NCBI GenBank assembly: GCA_018240425.1
Contig: JAFEFU010000046.1
Span: 1 to 64,000 of the forward strand
Direction of reading: 5' to 3'
DNA: 64,000 nucleotides
DNA from: Pseudomonadota bacterium
GTDB lineage: Bacteria; Pseudomonadota; Alphaproteobacteria; Rhodobacterales; Rhodobacteraceae
Below, piece after piece: positions 18,769 to 27,658 of this stretch (position 1 is the stretch's first letter; each line of letters opens with the position of its first letter). A program made the translations under genes and the position numbers. Below the pieces are notes generated by a model. It saw only the letters and a program-made list of their open reading frames with translations, was not told where the DNA came from and ran no database searches.

Positions 18769-19434
18769 ATGAACAATTCCATCATCCAGCTTCTCGTGCT
18801 TGCCGGCGTTGCGGTCTTTCTCATCCTCAAGCTGCGCAGCGTCCTCGGGACGCGCGACGGATTCGAGGGGCCCGCCGCGCCGCCGCCGCCCTTGCCCGCC
18901 GACCGCGCCGCCCGCGCCGGGTTCGAGGTGATCGAGGGCGGTCCCGACCGCGACATCACCGACCAGGTGGCGGCCGGCAGCCCGGCGGCCCAGGCCCTGA
19001 CCGCGATGAAGCTGGTCGAGCCGTCCTTTTCAGTCGCGGGCTTCCTGCAGGGCGCGCGGGGCGCCTACGAGATGATCCTTGAAGGCTTTGCCAAGGGCGA
19101 CATGGCCGCGCTTCGCCCCTATCTCTCGCCCGAGGTGGCGCAAAGCTTTGCCGGCGTTGTCGATGACCGCCAGGCCAAGGGCCTGCGGGTGGACAGCCAG
19201 GTTCTGGGCATCCGCGAACTGGCCCTGGAGACTGCCGAATTCAACCGCGACACCCAGGAGGCCGAGGTGACCGTGCGCTTCGTCGCCGAGCTGATTTCGG
19301 CAACCCTGGATGCGAACGGCCAGGTGGTCGAAGGCGATCCGAAACGGCCGCGCAAGCAGAAGGACCTGTGGACCTTCGCCCGCAAGATGGGTTCGGCCGA
19401 CCCGAACTGGCAGCTGGTCGCCACCGGGGCCTGA
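18769..19434 (+). CDS. Tim44/TimA-domain putative adaptor protein
   Basis: A 221-residue protein with one N-terminal membrane anchor (residues about 4-22), a proline-rich linker, and a C-terminal Tim44-like domain (from about FSVAGFLQGARGAYEMIL, with LRPYLSPEV and VRFVAELIS) shared with mitochondrial Tim44 and bacterial TimA. The mitochondrial homologue tethers Hsp70 to the import channel; the bacterial role is not settled. ATG 18769 follows CAAG with only a weak SD. It is divergent from fxsA; the next gene, mltA, starts 2 bp after the stop. Confidence 0.88.
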   Translation: MNNSIIQLLVLAGVAVFLILKLRSVLGTRDGFEGPAAPPPPLPADRAARAGFEVIEGGPDRDITDQVAAGSPAAQALTAMKLVEPSFSVAGFLQGARGAYEMILEGFAKGDMAALRPYLSPEVAQSFAGVVDDRQAKGLRVDSQVLGIRELALETAEFNRDTQEAEVTVRFVAELISATLDANGQVVEGDPKRPRKQKDLWTFARKMGSADPNWQLVATGA

Positions 19435-19436
19435 GC

Positions 19437-20357
19437 TTGCCCGCGCCGAAGGACAGCAGCGGGGAGTGCGCGTCGCCGGCACTTCTGTCCGGGTGGGCCA
19501 AGGATGACCTTGACGCCGCGCTGGCCGCCTACCGGGTGACACAGGATCTCTTGCCCGAAGGCTGGCCCCGCGCCGGCGACGACGCGGCGCGGCACTTCTT
19601 CGAATCCGCGTTCCGCATCGCCCTGCCGGGCAGCGAGGGGCTGCTGACCGGCTACTACGAGCCCGAACTTGATGGCCGGCTGTCCCCCGACGCGCGCTTT
19701 CGCTTTGCCCTCTACGGCCCACCTTGCGACCTGCCGGCCACCGCCCTCTGGTTCAGCCGCGCCGAAATCGAGGACGGGAACCTGCTCGCCGGGCGGGAAC
19801 TCGTCTGGCTCGAGAGCCGGCTCGAGGCCTTTCTGGCGCAGGTGCAGGGATCGGTGCGGGTGCGGCTGGCGGACGGGCGCAGGCTGCGGCTGGGGTTTGC
19901 CGGCAAGAACGGCCATCCCTATGCCTCGATCGGCAAGGAACTGATCCGGCGCGGAGAGCTGGACGCCGAGAATGCCTCGGTCGCGGCGATCCGCGACTGG
20001 GCGGCGCGCAACCCCGGCCTTCTGCCCGGCCTTCTGCGCACCAATGCCTCGTTCGTCTTTTTCCGCCACCTCGATCTGCCCCCCGAGAGCGGCCCCCTCG
20101 GAACCCTGGGGCGACCGGTCACGGCGCTGCGGTCGATCGCGGTCGATCCCGATCATGTGCCGCTTGGCGCGCCGGTCTGGGTCGAATGGCAGGGACAGGG
20201 CCGCCTGATGATCGCCCAGGACACCGGAAGCGCGATCAAGGGGGCGGGGCGGGGCGACATCTTCCTTGGCAGCGGGGCCGAGGCCGGGCAGGCGGCGGGG
20301 GCACTGAAGGCCCCGGGCCGCATGACCGTCCTTCTGCCGTGCGGGGCCGCGCCATGA
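19437..20357 (+). CDS. mltA: Membrane-bound lytic murein transglycosylase A-like protein
   Basis: A 306-residue protein with an MltA domain (LTGYYEPELDG onward) and a C-terminal 3D domain containing the catalytic Asp region (AQDTGSAIKGAGRGDIF). The family cleaves the MurNAc-GlcNAc bond in peptidoglycan, forming 1,6-anhydroMurNAc. The only start not overlapping the Tim44 gene by much is TTG 19437. Neither this start nor the longer frame from 19368 supplies a signal peptide or lipobox, which is odd for a periplasmic enzyme. The 3' end overlaps the Smr gene (ATGA). Confidence 0.88.
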   Translation: MPAPKDSSGECASPALLSGWAKDDLDAALAAYRVTQDLLPEGWPRAGDDAARHFFESAFRIALPGSEGLLTGYYEPELDGRLSPDARFRFALYGPPCDLPATALWFSRAEIEDGNLLAGRELVWLESRLEAFLAQVQGSVRVRLADGRRLRLGFAGKNGHPYASIGKELIRRGELDAENASVAAIRDWAARNPGLLPGLLRTNASFVFFRHLDLPPESGPLGTLGRPVTALRSIAVDPDHVPLGAPVWVEWQGQGRLMIAQDTGSAIKGAGRGDIFLGSGAEAGQAAGALKAPGRMTVLLPCGAAP

Positions 20358-20941
20358 GCCGCCGGCCGCGGGGCCTGCGACCCGAAGAGCGCGAGCTTTG
20401 GCAGATGATCGCGAAAAGCACTCGCGCCCTGCATCCCGAGCGGCCGGCAAGGCAAGCGCCGCCCGAGGTGCCGGCGACGCCCCGGCCGGCGGCGGGTGCG
20501 ATCCCGGCCTTTCATGTCGGCGAAAGGCTGCGGGCCCATGTGCCGTCCCACGATCTTGTGTCCGCGCTGCACGACCGTCTTGCCGCCCAGCCCCTGCGCA
20601 TGGACCGCAAGACCTTCGAGAAGATGGCGCGGGGCAAGCTGACCCCGGACGCAAGGATCGACCTGCACGGCATGACCCTGGCCGAAGCCCACGGCGCGCT
20701 GGTCCGCTTTGTCCAGCGCGCCCACGCCGGCGGGCTGCGGCTGGTCCTCGTGATCACCGGCAAGGGCAAGCGCGGCGAGGATGCGGGCCCGATCCCTGCC
20801 CGCGTCGGCGCGCTGCGCCATCAGGTGCCGCAGTGGCTGGCGCTGCCGCCGCTGGGCTCGGCGATCCTCCAGGTCGCGCCCGCCAACCTCAAGCATGGCG
20901 GCCAGGGCGCCTACTACGTCTATCTGCGCCGGGCGCGGTGA
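20354..20941 (+). CDS. Smr/MutS2-domain protein
   Basis: A 195-residue protein with a disordered basic N-terminal third and a C-terminal Smr domain (DLHGMTLAEAHGAL, then LVLVITGKGKR and the HGGQGAYYVYLRR end). Smr domains nick or bind nucleic acid in several families; this stand-alone form is usually an endonuclease or RNA-processing candidate of unknown target. ATG 20354 overlaps the mltA stop. The stop abuts the stop of the convergent lipoprotein gene with no intervening base. Confidence 0.88.
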   Translation: MSRRPRGLRPEERELWQMIAKSTRALHPERPARQAPPEVPATPRPAAGAIPAFHVGERLRAHVPSHDLVSALHDRLAAQPLRMDRKTFEKMARGKLTPDARIDLHGMTLAEAHGALVRFVQRAHAGGLRLVLVITGKGKRGEDAGPIPARVGALRHQVPQWLALPPLGSAILQVAPANLKHGGQGAYYVYLRRAR

Positions 20942-22054
20942 CTATCTGGCGATTGCCGCAACCGGCGACAGGATGATCTGCGTGGCGTTCTGCACGGTCA
21001 GGACCGCGCCGCCAAGAAGGCCGGGCCGGCCGGTCTGGTCGGTGGCAAAGGCGCTTTCCACATCCTTGATGCGCCCCAGGATCGCCAGAAGCGCGGGCGA
21101 GTTGCCGACATTGAAGTGGCCAAGGCCGGTCGAGAAGGCGGTGGTGTCGATCAGCGTCACCTTCAGGCCGCCCAGTTCGGTCGCATCGGTCAGGTTGCCC
21201 ACGCGGTCCTGCTGGCCGGTCAGGCGGGCGGAAAGGGCCAGGGCCCGGTCCTTCTTCGAGGTGAAGATCAGGAAGGGCTGCGGGAGCCGGCCGATCCGGG
21301 CGGCCTCCTCGCGGAACACGTCGACATCAATGTCGGGCGACATCAGGACCACGCCGCCGATCCGCGAGATCAGCCGGCCGTCGCCTTCCAGCGCCAGCTG
21401 GCGCAGCGCCTCCATCACCACGGCGGACCCCATCGAATGTGCAACGATGATGATCTTGCGGGCGCCAGCCGCCTCGGTCTCGCGCAAGAGCGTCTCGAGC
21501 CCGTCGCGGGCGAAAAGCGCGCTGTCGCGGTCGTAGACATAGCCGAGCGGATGCGCGCGCGACGGCCAGGAATAGTGGACCAGGGTTCCGGTGACGTTCA
21601 GGTCATGGCCAAGCTGCGCAAGCCGGTAGATACCTTCCGCAAAGGTGGTGTTGAAGCCGTGGACGAAGACCAGCGCCTCGGCCCGGCGCGCGGGCTGGCG
21701 GGCGAGGGCGCGCGACAGGTCGGCGCGAAAGGCCGAAGCCGTGGAATAGGCGCTGGCATCCAGCGTGACGAACTGGGTGAGGGGGTCGGGCGGGCGGTTC
21801 GGGTGCGGCCAGGCGATCTGGCCGGGTACGCGGTCGGGCGGCACCGAGACATCCATGCGCAGATAGCGCATCCTTTCGCTTCGGATGCGCCCGTAGGGGT
21901 CGCCGTCGTCGGGGTCCGGGCCGCGGGTGGTGCCGACGAAGACAGTCTCGTCGGCGCCGATTCCGCGTGCCTGGGGCATCAGCCGGATCTCGCCGCGCTG
22001 TTCGCAGGCGGCCAGCGACAGGGCCATGACCAGAAGGATTGTCCGGCGCGCCAT
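20942..22054 (-). CDS. Alpha/beta-hydrolase lipoprotein (DUF900 family)
   Basis: A 370-residue protein with a lipoprotein signal (LSLAAC, Cys17) and an alpha/beta-hydrolase core: oxyanion region VFVHGFNTTF, nucleophile elbow AHSMGS, an Asp after the SPDIDVDVF strand, and a late His in GLGHFNVG. It is probably an envelope-anchored esterase or lipase; the substrate is unknown. It lies just downstream of hslU (3 bp gap) on the same strand. Confidence 0.85.
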   Translation of the reverse strand: MARRTILLVMALSLAACEQRGEIRLMPQARGIGADETVFVGTTRGPDPDDGDPYGRIRSERMRYLRMDVSVPPDRVPGQIAWPHPNRPPDPLTQFVTLDASAYSTASAFRADLSRALARQPARRAEALVFVHGFNTTFAEGIYRLAQLGHDLNVTGTLVHYSWPSRAHPLGYVYDRDSALFARDGLETLLRETEAAGARKIIIVAHSMGSAVVMEALRQLALEGDGRLISRIGGVVLMSPDIDVDVFREEAARIGRLPQPFLIFTSKKDRALALSARLTGQQDRVGNLTDATELGGLKVTLIDTTAFSTGLGHFNVGNSPALLAILGRIKDVESAFATDQTGRPGLLGGAVLTVQNATQIILSPVAAIAR

Positions 22055-22057
22055 CGG

Positions 22058-23362
22058 TCAGAGCACATAGCGGCCAAGGTCGGCCGACCGCGCCAGCATG
22101 CCGATGTTTGCCTCGACAAAGGCCGCATCCACCGTGACCGACTGGCCCGAGCGATCCAGGGCGGCAAAGGACAGCTCCTCGAACACCCGCTCCATCACGG
22201 TGTAGAGGCGCCGGGCGCCGATATTCTCGATGCTGCGGTTCACTTCGGCGGCGATGCGGGCCAGCGCGGCAATGCCGTCGCCGGAAAAGGTGACGGTCAC
22301 GTCCTCGGTCGCCAGAAGCGCCGAATATTGCCGGGTCAGGGCATTGTCGGTCTCGGTCAGGATGCGCACGAAGTCGTCTTCGGTCAGCGGCTTCAGCTCG
22401 ACCCTGATCGGCAGGCGGCCCTGAAGCTCGGGCAGAAGGTCCGAGGGCTTGGCGATGTGGAACGCGCCCGACGCGATGAACAGAATGTGATCGGTCCTGA
22501 CCGGCCCGTACTTGGTCGAGACCGTGGTTCCCTCGATCAGGGGCAGCAGGTCGCGCTGCACGCCCTCGCGGCTGACATCGGCGCCGCGGGTTTCGGCGCG
22601 GGCACAGATCTTGTCGATCTCGTCGATGAAGACGATGCCGTTTTCCTGAACCGAGCCAAGCGCCGCGGCCTTGACCGCGTCATCGTCGAGAAGCTTGTCG
22701 GCCTCTTCGGAAACCAGGATGTCGTGGCTTTCCGCCACTGTCAGCTTGCGGCGGATGCGCCGCCCGCCGAAAGCCTTGCCGAAGATGTCGCCCAGGTTCA
22801 TCAGCCCCATGCCCCCCGGCTGGCCGGGAATGTCGAAGGCGGGCATCGGGCTGGAGGTGTCGGCCACCTCGATCTCGATGACGGTATCGTCCAGTTCGCC
22901 CCGGTTCAGGCGGGTGCGGAACATCTCGCGCGTCTGCTCGCGGGCGTCCTTGCCGGCGATCGCCTCGATCACCCGGTCCTCGGCGGCCTTGTGGGCGCGG
23001 GCCTTGACCTCGTCGCGCATCCGGGCGCGGGTCTCGATCATCGCGGCGTCGGTCAGGTCGCGGATGATCTGGTCGACATCGCGGCCGACATAGCCCACCT
23101 CGGTGAACTTGGTCGCCTCGACCTTCAGGAACGGCGCCCGCGCAAGCCGTGCGAGGCGGCGCGAAATCTCGGTCTTGCCGACGCCGGTCGGGCCGATCAT
23201 CAGGATGTTCTTGGGATAGACCTCGTCGCGCAGGGCGTCGGGCAGGCGGCGGCGGCGCCAGCGGTTGCGCAGCGCCACGGCAACGGCACGTTTCGCTTCG
23301 TCCTGGCCGATGATGAACCGGTCGAGTTCAGAGACGATTTCGCGGGGGGTAAGGTCGGTCAT
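22058..23362 (-). CDS. hslU: ATP-dependent protease ATPase subunit HslU (ClpY)
   Basis: A 434-residue AAA+ unfoldase of the HslUV protease. Walker A is GPTGVGKT (57-64); Walker B is in [10 protein letters not shown]; the substrate-pore region [14 protein letters not shown], the intermediate domain and the C-terminal LGRYVL tail that docks into HslV are present. ATG 23362 gives the normal length and overlaps the DUF2157 stop (ATGA). It is separated from hslV by the DUF2157 gene. Confidence 0.97.
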   Translation of the reverse strand: MTDLTPREIVSELDRFIIGQDEAKRAVAVALRNRWRRRRLPDALRDEVYPKNILMIGPTGVGKTEISRRLARLARAPFLKVEATKFTEVGYVGRDVDQIIRDLTDAAMIETRARMRDEVKARAHKAAEDRVIEAIAGKDAREQTREMFRTRLNRGELDDTVIEIEVADTSSPMPAFDIPGQPGGMGLMNLGDIFGKAFGGRRIRRKLTVAESHDILVSEEADKLLDDDAVKAAALGSVQENGIVFIDEIDKICARAETRGADVSREGVQRDLLPLIEGTTVSTKYGPVRTDHILFIASGAFHIAKPSDLLPELQGRLPIRVELKPLTEDDFVRILTETDNALTRQYSALLATEDVTVTFSGDGIAALARIAAEVNRSIENIGARRLYTVMERVFEELSFAALDRSGQSVTVDAAFVEANIGMLARSADLGRYVL

Positions 23363-24456
23363 TGGCTGGACTGCTCGTAGGGGGGCAGGCTGGCCTTGCC
23401 GGGAAAGTCGGGCAGGGCCTGCATGAGACGGCGGCGCAGGGGCACCCACCAGGTGCCGAGCGCGGTGACAAGGAAGCCGAGGATCAGAAGGATCGCCGAC
23501 CAGTGGCCGACGCCGCCATCGCCGCCGCCGCGCACCGCCCATGAAATGACCAGGGCGATATAGGCGATGCCGGCGGTCAGGAACGACCGGCGGTCGATGA
23601 CCAGCGCCAGGCAGGCGACGGCGGCCAGCGCCACGGCGGTCGCGGTCATGCCGACGCTGCCGCCGATGTTGTAGAGCGTCATGGCCACGGTGTTCACCAG
23701 CGCCGGCGCCGCCAGCATGTGCAGCCAGAAGGCGGTGGCGGCATGGCGGCCAAGGCGATGGGGGTCGCGGGTGTCGAACCACATGCCGCCCAGAAAGGCC
23801 GCCACCCCGAAGATCAGCGTGGCGAGCGCGAAATGCGGGCTGTTGCGCAGGTCGAAGGCAAAGCCGCCGATCCCAGCGGTCAGGCCGCCGACCGATTCGA
23901 CCGAGGCCGTCAGCCCGTAGATAGCCTGAAGCCCGAAGAGCCCGAGGATGAACATGGTGAAGGGCAGGCGGAAATGCCGGTACCACAGCGCCAGCGCCGC
24001 CATCGCGATCAGCGCCGCCAGGACGAAGGTGCCCCGGTGCGAGAGGCCCGATTCCGCAAGGACGGTCAACGCCGACACGTGGACGCCCGCGCCGAAGGCG
24101 AGGGCCAGCACCATCGACGGCAGGTTCATCCGCCGCTCGAGCGTGAAATAGGTCGCCCACCACCAGGAGATGGCGGCGCAGACCGCCGGCAGGAAGATCA
24201 GGAGCAGCGGGCCGCCGAACCAGGCCAGCAGCAGCGCGATCCCGGTCAGAAGGATGACAAGGCCGACCGACACGAAGATTTCCGAGAATCCCCGGAAGAA
24301 CTCGAAGGGCTCGTCCTCGGCGGGCAGGGCGGCGCGCCTGCCAGCCCGGTCATGGGCCAGCGCCGACAGGTGGGCGGCCTGGGCCTCAGACAGGATGCCC
24401 GCCGCGACTGCGGCCCTCAGGTCGGTGGGACCGATCTGCTTTTCTTCATCAGCCAC
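23359..24456 (-). CDS. DUF2157 polytopic membrane protein between hslV and hslU
   Basis: A 365-residue protein with a short soluble DUF2157-like N-terminus (about residues 10-50, [16 protein letters not shown]) followed by roughly ten hydrophobic helices. Its function is unknown. It overlaps hslU at its 3' end (4 bp) and hslV at its 5' end (8 bp), so it must be translated from the same mRNA as the protease. Whether it has any link with HslUV is inference from position only. Confidence 0.8.
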   Translation of the reverse strand: MADEEKQIGPTDLRAAVAAGILSEAQAAHLSALAHDRAGRRAALPAEDEPFEFFRGFSEIFVSVGLVILLTGIALLLAWFGGPLLLIFLPAVCAAISWWWATYFTLERRMNLPSMVLALAFGAGVHVSALTVLAESGLSHRGTFVLAALIAMAALALWYRHFRLPFTMFILGLFGLQAIYGLTASVESVGGLTAGIGGFAFDLRNSPHFALATLIFGVAAFLGGMWFDTRDPHRLGRHAATAFWLHMLAAPALVNTVAMTLYNIGGSVGMTATAVALAAVACLALVIDRRSFLTAGIAYIALVISWAVRGGGDGGVGHWSAILLILGFLVTALGTWWVPLRRRLMQALPDFPGKASLPPYEQSSQ

Positions 24457-25006
24457 GGATCGTCTCCACCGTCAGGTTGCCGTTCGTGTAGACGCAGATG
24501 TCGGCGGCGATCGCCATTGCCCGGCGGGCGATCTCTTCCGCGGGCATGTCGGTGGTCATCAGGCCCCGGGCGGCAGCCAGCGCGAAGTTCCCGCCCGAGC
24601 CGATCGCGGCCACATCATGTTCCGGCTCCAGCACGTCGCCCGCGCCGGTGATGACGTAGAGCGCGCGCCCGTCGGTGACGATCAGCATCGCCTCGAGGTT
24701 GCGCAGATACTTGTCGGTGCGCCAGTCCTTGGCCAGTTCGACCGAAGCGCGCTGCAATTGCCCCGGCGCCGATTCCAGTTTTTTCTCAAGCCGCTCCAGC
24801 AGGGTGAACGCGTCCGCCGTCGATCCGGCAAAGCCCGCCACCACCTCGTGCCCGCCGGGAGACAGGCGGCGGACCTTGCGCGCGGTGCCCTTGATCACGG
24901 TCGCGCCAAGGCTGACCTGCCCGTCGCCGGCCACCACCACCTCGCCCGCGCGGCGAACCGCAAGAATGGTCGTGCCATGCCAGCCTGGAAATCTGTCGTC
25001 CGCCAT
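24449..25006 (-). CDS. hslV: ATP-dependent protease peptidase subunit HslV (ClpQ)
   Basis: A 185-residue N-terminal-nucleophile peptidase related to proteasome beta subunits. The propeptide [11 protein letters not shown] precedes Thr12 (GTTILAV), which becomes the catalytic N-terminus after processing; [21 protein letters not shown] and [13 protein letters not shown] are the conserved core. ATG 25006 matches the usual propeptide length; an in-frame ATG at 25024 is an alternative. It is the first gene of hslV-DUF2157-hslU. Confidence 0.96.
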   Translation of the reverse strand: MADDRFPGWHGTTILAVRRAGEVVVAGDGQVSLGATVIKGTARKVRRLSPGGHEVVAGFAGSTADAFTLLERLEKKLESAPGQLQRASVELAKDWRTDKYLRNLEAMLIVTDGRALYVITGAGDVLEPEHDVAAIGSGGNFALAAARGLMTTDMPAEEIARRAMAIAADICVYTNGNLTVETIRG

Positions 25007-25027
25007 CGGGCCTCCGTTCGTCATTGG

Positions 25028-25061
25028 CAAATATATGGCGGCGGGGCACCGCAAGGACAAG
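25028..25061 (-). promoter_or_regulatory. Possible heat-shock-type promoter of hslV
   Basis: On the minus strand CATATATTTG (25037-25028) resembles the alphaproteobacterial RpoH -10 pattern CYTATNTNNG at 6 of 7 fixed positions. CTTG tetramers lie 14 and 20 bp upstream; neither is at the ideal 17-18 bp. It would give a short hslV leader. It can also be read as sigma-70-like TTGTCC-N17-CATATA. HslUV is heat-induced in many bacteria, which is the reason for the suggestion. Confidence 0.35.
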
Positions 25062-25115
25062 CGGCCTTTCCCCGGACCCGCCAATCGGGCAGTCTGGCCG
25101 CAACGGAGGGCGGGT

Positions 25116-26123
25116 TTGGACCAGATCTCGCAGGTCGATCGGCTTTTGCGGCGCAATTGGCCGGCGCTGGCCGCGCAGGCCGGGCTGTCGCCGGACCTGC
25201 CGGCGGCGCGCGCCCTGTCGGCCGGGGGTGATGAAGGCGGCGGGCTGCTGGTGCTGGATCTGAAGCTGCCCGACGGGACGGCGCTGGTTCTCTGCCGCGA
25301 CGGGCGCGACCATTTCGACATGCCCGACCGCTTTGCCCGATCGGTCAACGCACAGCGCATGGCCCGGCTGCGGATGCAGGGCAACCTTCTGGGTCTCCAG
25401 GTGCCGCGGGTCCTGGCCGAAGTGCCGCAGGCCCGGATCGCGTTGAGCGATGCCGCCCCGGGGCCGAGCGCGGCGGCACTGATGGAGCTGGCCGACAGCA
25501 ACGCGGCGCGGCGGTCGATCCTTGCGGCCTGCGGACGCTGGCTTTCGGGCTTTCACCAGTCGGGCAGGACGGCGGCGCGGCCCTATCAGACCCGCTTTGC
25601 CCTGGCCTTCCTGCGCGAACGCCGCGAGCAGCTCTTGCGCGGCAGGGCAGGGACGGCCGAGCCCGGCCTTCTGCTACGCCTGTTCGATGCGGTGGAAGCG
25701 GCGGCAGGCGAGCATGACGGAAGGAGGGCGCGACACGCCCAGCAGCATGGCGACTATACCCTGCGCAACGTCTATATCGCCGCCGATACCGTGGCGGCGG
25801 TCGGCTTTCAGCCCGAGCATTCGGCCCCGGCGGGCCATGACGTCGCGCGCATTCTTGTCGATTATGTCTCGGTCTATGGCGATCATCGCAAGATCGCCGA
25901 TGGCCAGTTGCTGTCCGGCGGCGACCAGGCCGCCTTTTTCGCCGGATATGGCTTCGCGCGGCCCGACGATGCGGCGATCGGATTTCTGGCCGGGGTCCAG
26001 CTGATCCGCGAGTGGCTGAAGCTGCCCGCGGATCCGGGGGCAGGTGCCATCGTGCAGGCGCTGCGCCTTTCGGGACTGCGGGAAACCGCGTTCAGGCTGT
26101 TTCCCGACCTGCGCGATGCCTGA
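25116..26123 (+). CDS. Aminoglycoside-phosphotransferase-fold protein of unknown substrate
   Basis: A 335-residue protein. I choose TTG 25116 because GGAGGG lies 5 bp upstream (25105-25110); ATG 25035 is the alternative but lies over the hslV promoter. The catalytic loop HGDYTLRN is typical of the APH fold. The following metal-binding segment reads AAVGFQPEH, with no Asp where other members have a D-F/D-x-D, so activity is doubtful or the geometry differs. It could be a divergent small-molecule kinase or a pseudokinase. It is divergent from hslV and convergent with xylR. Confidence 0.75.
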   Translation: MDQISQVDRLLRRNWPALAAQAGLSPDLPAARALSAGGDEGGGLLVLDLKLPDGTALVLCRDGRDHFDMPDRFARSVNAQRMARLRMQGNLLGLQVPRVLAEVPQARIALSDAAPGPSAAALMELADSNAARRSILAACGRWLSGFHQSGRTAARPYQTRFALAFLRERREQLLRGRAGTAEPGLLLRLFDAVEAAAGEHDGRRARHAQQHGDYTLRNVYIAADTVAAVGFQPEHSAPAGHDVARILVDYVSVYGDHRKIADGQLLSGGDQAAFFAGYGFARPDDAAIGFLAGVQLIREWLKLPADPGAGAIVQALRLSGLRETAFRLFPDLRDA

Positions 26124-26130
26124 GGCAAAG

Positions 26131-26148
26131 GCGGCCGGACCGGGCCGC
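26131..26148. terminator. Stem-loop between convergent APH-fold and xylR genes
   Basis: GCGGCC (26131-26136) pairs with GGCCGC (26143-26148) around a 6-base loop in the 48 bp gap between convergent stops. There is no T-run on either side, so it is at best a weak or Rho-assisted terminator. Confidence 0.3.
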
Positions 26149-26171
26149 GAGGGCGGGAATCGCCTTGGGCC

Positions 26172-27452
26172 TCATTGCGCGGCCATCTCCCTGACCTGAC
26201 CGAGAAGGCCCTCGGTGATTTCGGACAGGGCCAGCGCCGCCGCCCCGTGCGCCCACAGAAGATCGCCCCAGGCGTGAATCTCGATCCTGGGCGCCTCGCG
26301 GCCCGTGTTCAGCGCCAGGGCCTTGATCTCGGCCAGGGTCTCGTTGGCATAGAGGTAATCATACCGCATCCGCTCGCCCGAAAGGATGATGAGTTCGGGG
26401 TCAAAAAGGTTGACCACGTTGGCAAGCCCGAGCGCGAGAAACCGCCCGGCCCGGTGAAAGATCGACCTTGCCGCGGCATTGCCGGCCTTGGCGTGATCAT
26501 AGAGGCTTTCCAGCAGGATGTTGACCGGCTGTGCCTCGCGTCCGCCCCAGTTGAGGGCGGTGGTCGCCTCGCGGGCCAGGGCATAGTCGGCGACATAGGC
26601 CTCGAGACAGCCGCGCTGGCCGCAACGGCAGAGCGCGCCGTCAAGCTGGACCTTGGTATGGCCAAGCTCCATCCCCAGGCCGCGCGCGCCGCGATAGATC
26701 CGGTGGTTCAGCACGAAGCCCATGCCGACGCCGTGCTCGATCGTCACCACGGCAAAATCGGACAGCCGGCGACCGGCACCGAACCACAGTTCGGCCAGAG
26801 TCACCAGGTTGGCGTCGTTGTCGACATGGACGGCCAGCCCCAGCCGCGCGGCAACCGTGGCGGCCAGCGGCACATGGCGCGCGGCCAGGATCGGCGACCA
26901 GTGGACGAGGCCGAGTTCCGAATCGACAAAGCCCGGCAGGCCAAGCCCGACTGCCGACAGCCGCGCTGGCTCCACCCCCGCCTTGGCGCAGACCTCCTGC
27001 ACGAGGGCCTCGGTCGCATCGACCAGCGCCGGCAGCTCGGTGGGGCCGGGAACACGGGGCCGGGCCACGTCAGCCACGAGATTGCCGGCGAAATCGACGA
27101 TCACGGCGGTATGTTCTCGGTCGGACAGCTTGATGCCGACCACCAGATGCGCCGCGGCCCTGACGCCAAGCGCCACCGCCGGCCGGCCGCGGCCGGTGTC
27201 GGCCTCGCGCGGGGCGGCGACCTCTTCCAGCAGGCCGAGCTCGATCAGTTCCGATGTCAGGGTCGTCACCGTCGCCGGACTGACGGACAGCTCGCGCGCG
27301 ACCTGGACGCGCGGCATGGTGCCGGCGGCGCGCACCCTTTCGAAGATCTGCTGGCGCAGCGGCCGCGACGATTCCGACAACGGCGGAATCATCGGCCCGC
27401 AGCCGTTCTGGGCCGCGCCCATGCGCCTTTCCTCGGCCTTTCCGACCCTCAT
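26172..27452 (-). CDS. xylR: ROK-family transcriptional regulator, probable xylose repressor XylR
   Basis: A 426-residue ROK protein: winged HTH (about residues 30-75, QQIFERVRAAG to TVTTLTSELIELGLL), then a sugar-kinase-like fold with DNDAN (211-215), ELGH (262-265) and the zinc motif C-x-C-G-x-x-G-C (275-282). It is divergent from xylF with a 206 bp gap, so control of the xyl operon and release by xylose or a metabolite is the natural inference. ATG 27452 is taken; ATG 27422 is an in-frame alternative that keeps the whole HTH. Confidence 0.9.
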   Translation of the reverse strand: MRVGKAEERRMGAAQNGCGPMIPPLSESSRPLRQQIFERVRAAGTMPRVQVARELSVSPATVTTLTSELIELGLLEEVAAPREADTGRGRPAVALGVRAAAHLVVGIKLSDREHTAVIVDFAGNLVADVARPRVPGPTELPALVDATEALVQEVCAKAGVEPARLSAVGLGLPGFVDSELGLVHWSPILAARHVPLAATVAARLGLAVHVDNDANLVTLAELWFGAGRRLSDFAVVTIEHGVGMGFVLNHRIYRGARGLGMELGHTKVQLDGALCRCGQRGCLEAYVADYALAREATTALNWGGREAQPVNILLESLYDHAKAGNAAARSIFHRAGRFLALGLANVVNLFDPELIILSGERMRYDYLYANETLAEIKALALNTGREAPRIEIHAWGDLLWAHGAAALALSEITEGLLGQVREMAAQ

Positions 27453-27543
27453 TTCTTAGGTTCCCGAACAAAAAACCGACTGTTTTCAGCAGCGTCGCCC
27501 GAAGGAACGGCGAATATCGGCAAAAACCCGCAAGTCATTGGCG

Positions 27544-27564
27544 CCACCGTAGTGTGATACGTGG
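27544..27564. promoter_or_regulatory. Candidate operator in the xylR-xylF intergenic region
   Basis: An imperfect palindrome, CCACCGTA and TACGTGG around a 6-base spacer with one bulged C, lies 8 bp upstream of the xylF -35 hexamer. The position fits a XylR site. The arms are short, so this is a candidate only. Confidence 0.35.
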
Positions 27565-27572
27565 TTTTTACT

Positions 27573-27601
27573 TTGACAACTGAATTTAATACCGGCAGAT
27601 T
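27573..27601 (+). promoter_or_regulatory. Probable promoter of xylFHGBA
   Basis: A perfect -35 TTGACA at 27573-27578 is followed after 17 bp by CAGATT (27596-27601), a poor -10, in an AT-rich stretch unusual for this genome. A strong SD, GGGAGGA (27648-27654), precedes the xylF ATG at 27659. Confidence 0.5.
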
Positions 27602-27658
27602 TTTGCGGTCGGCGCGCAAGGCCGGACCGGGCCCGGAGCCCGAAAACGGGAGGAACAC

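Noticed and set aside
24071..24086. Third parS candidate with CACGTG core
   Set aside because: Only the CACGTG core matches; the flanks do not form the GTTTC/GAAAC arms, and it lies inside the DUF2157 gene.
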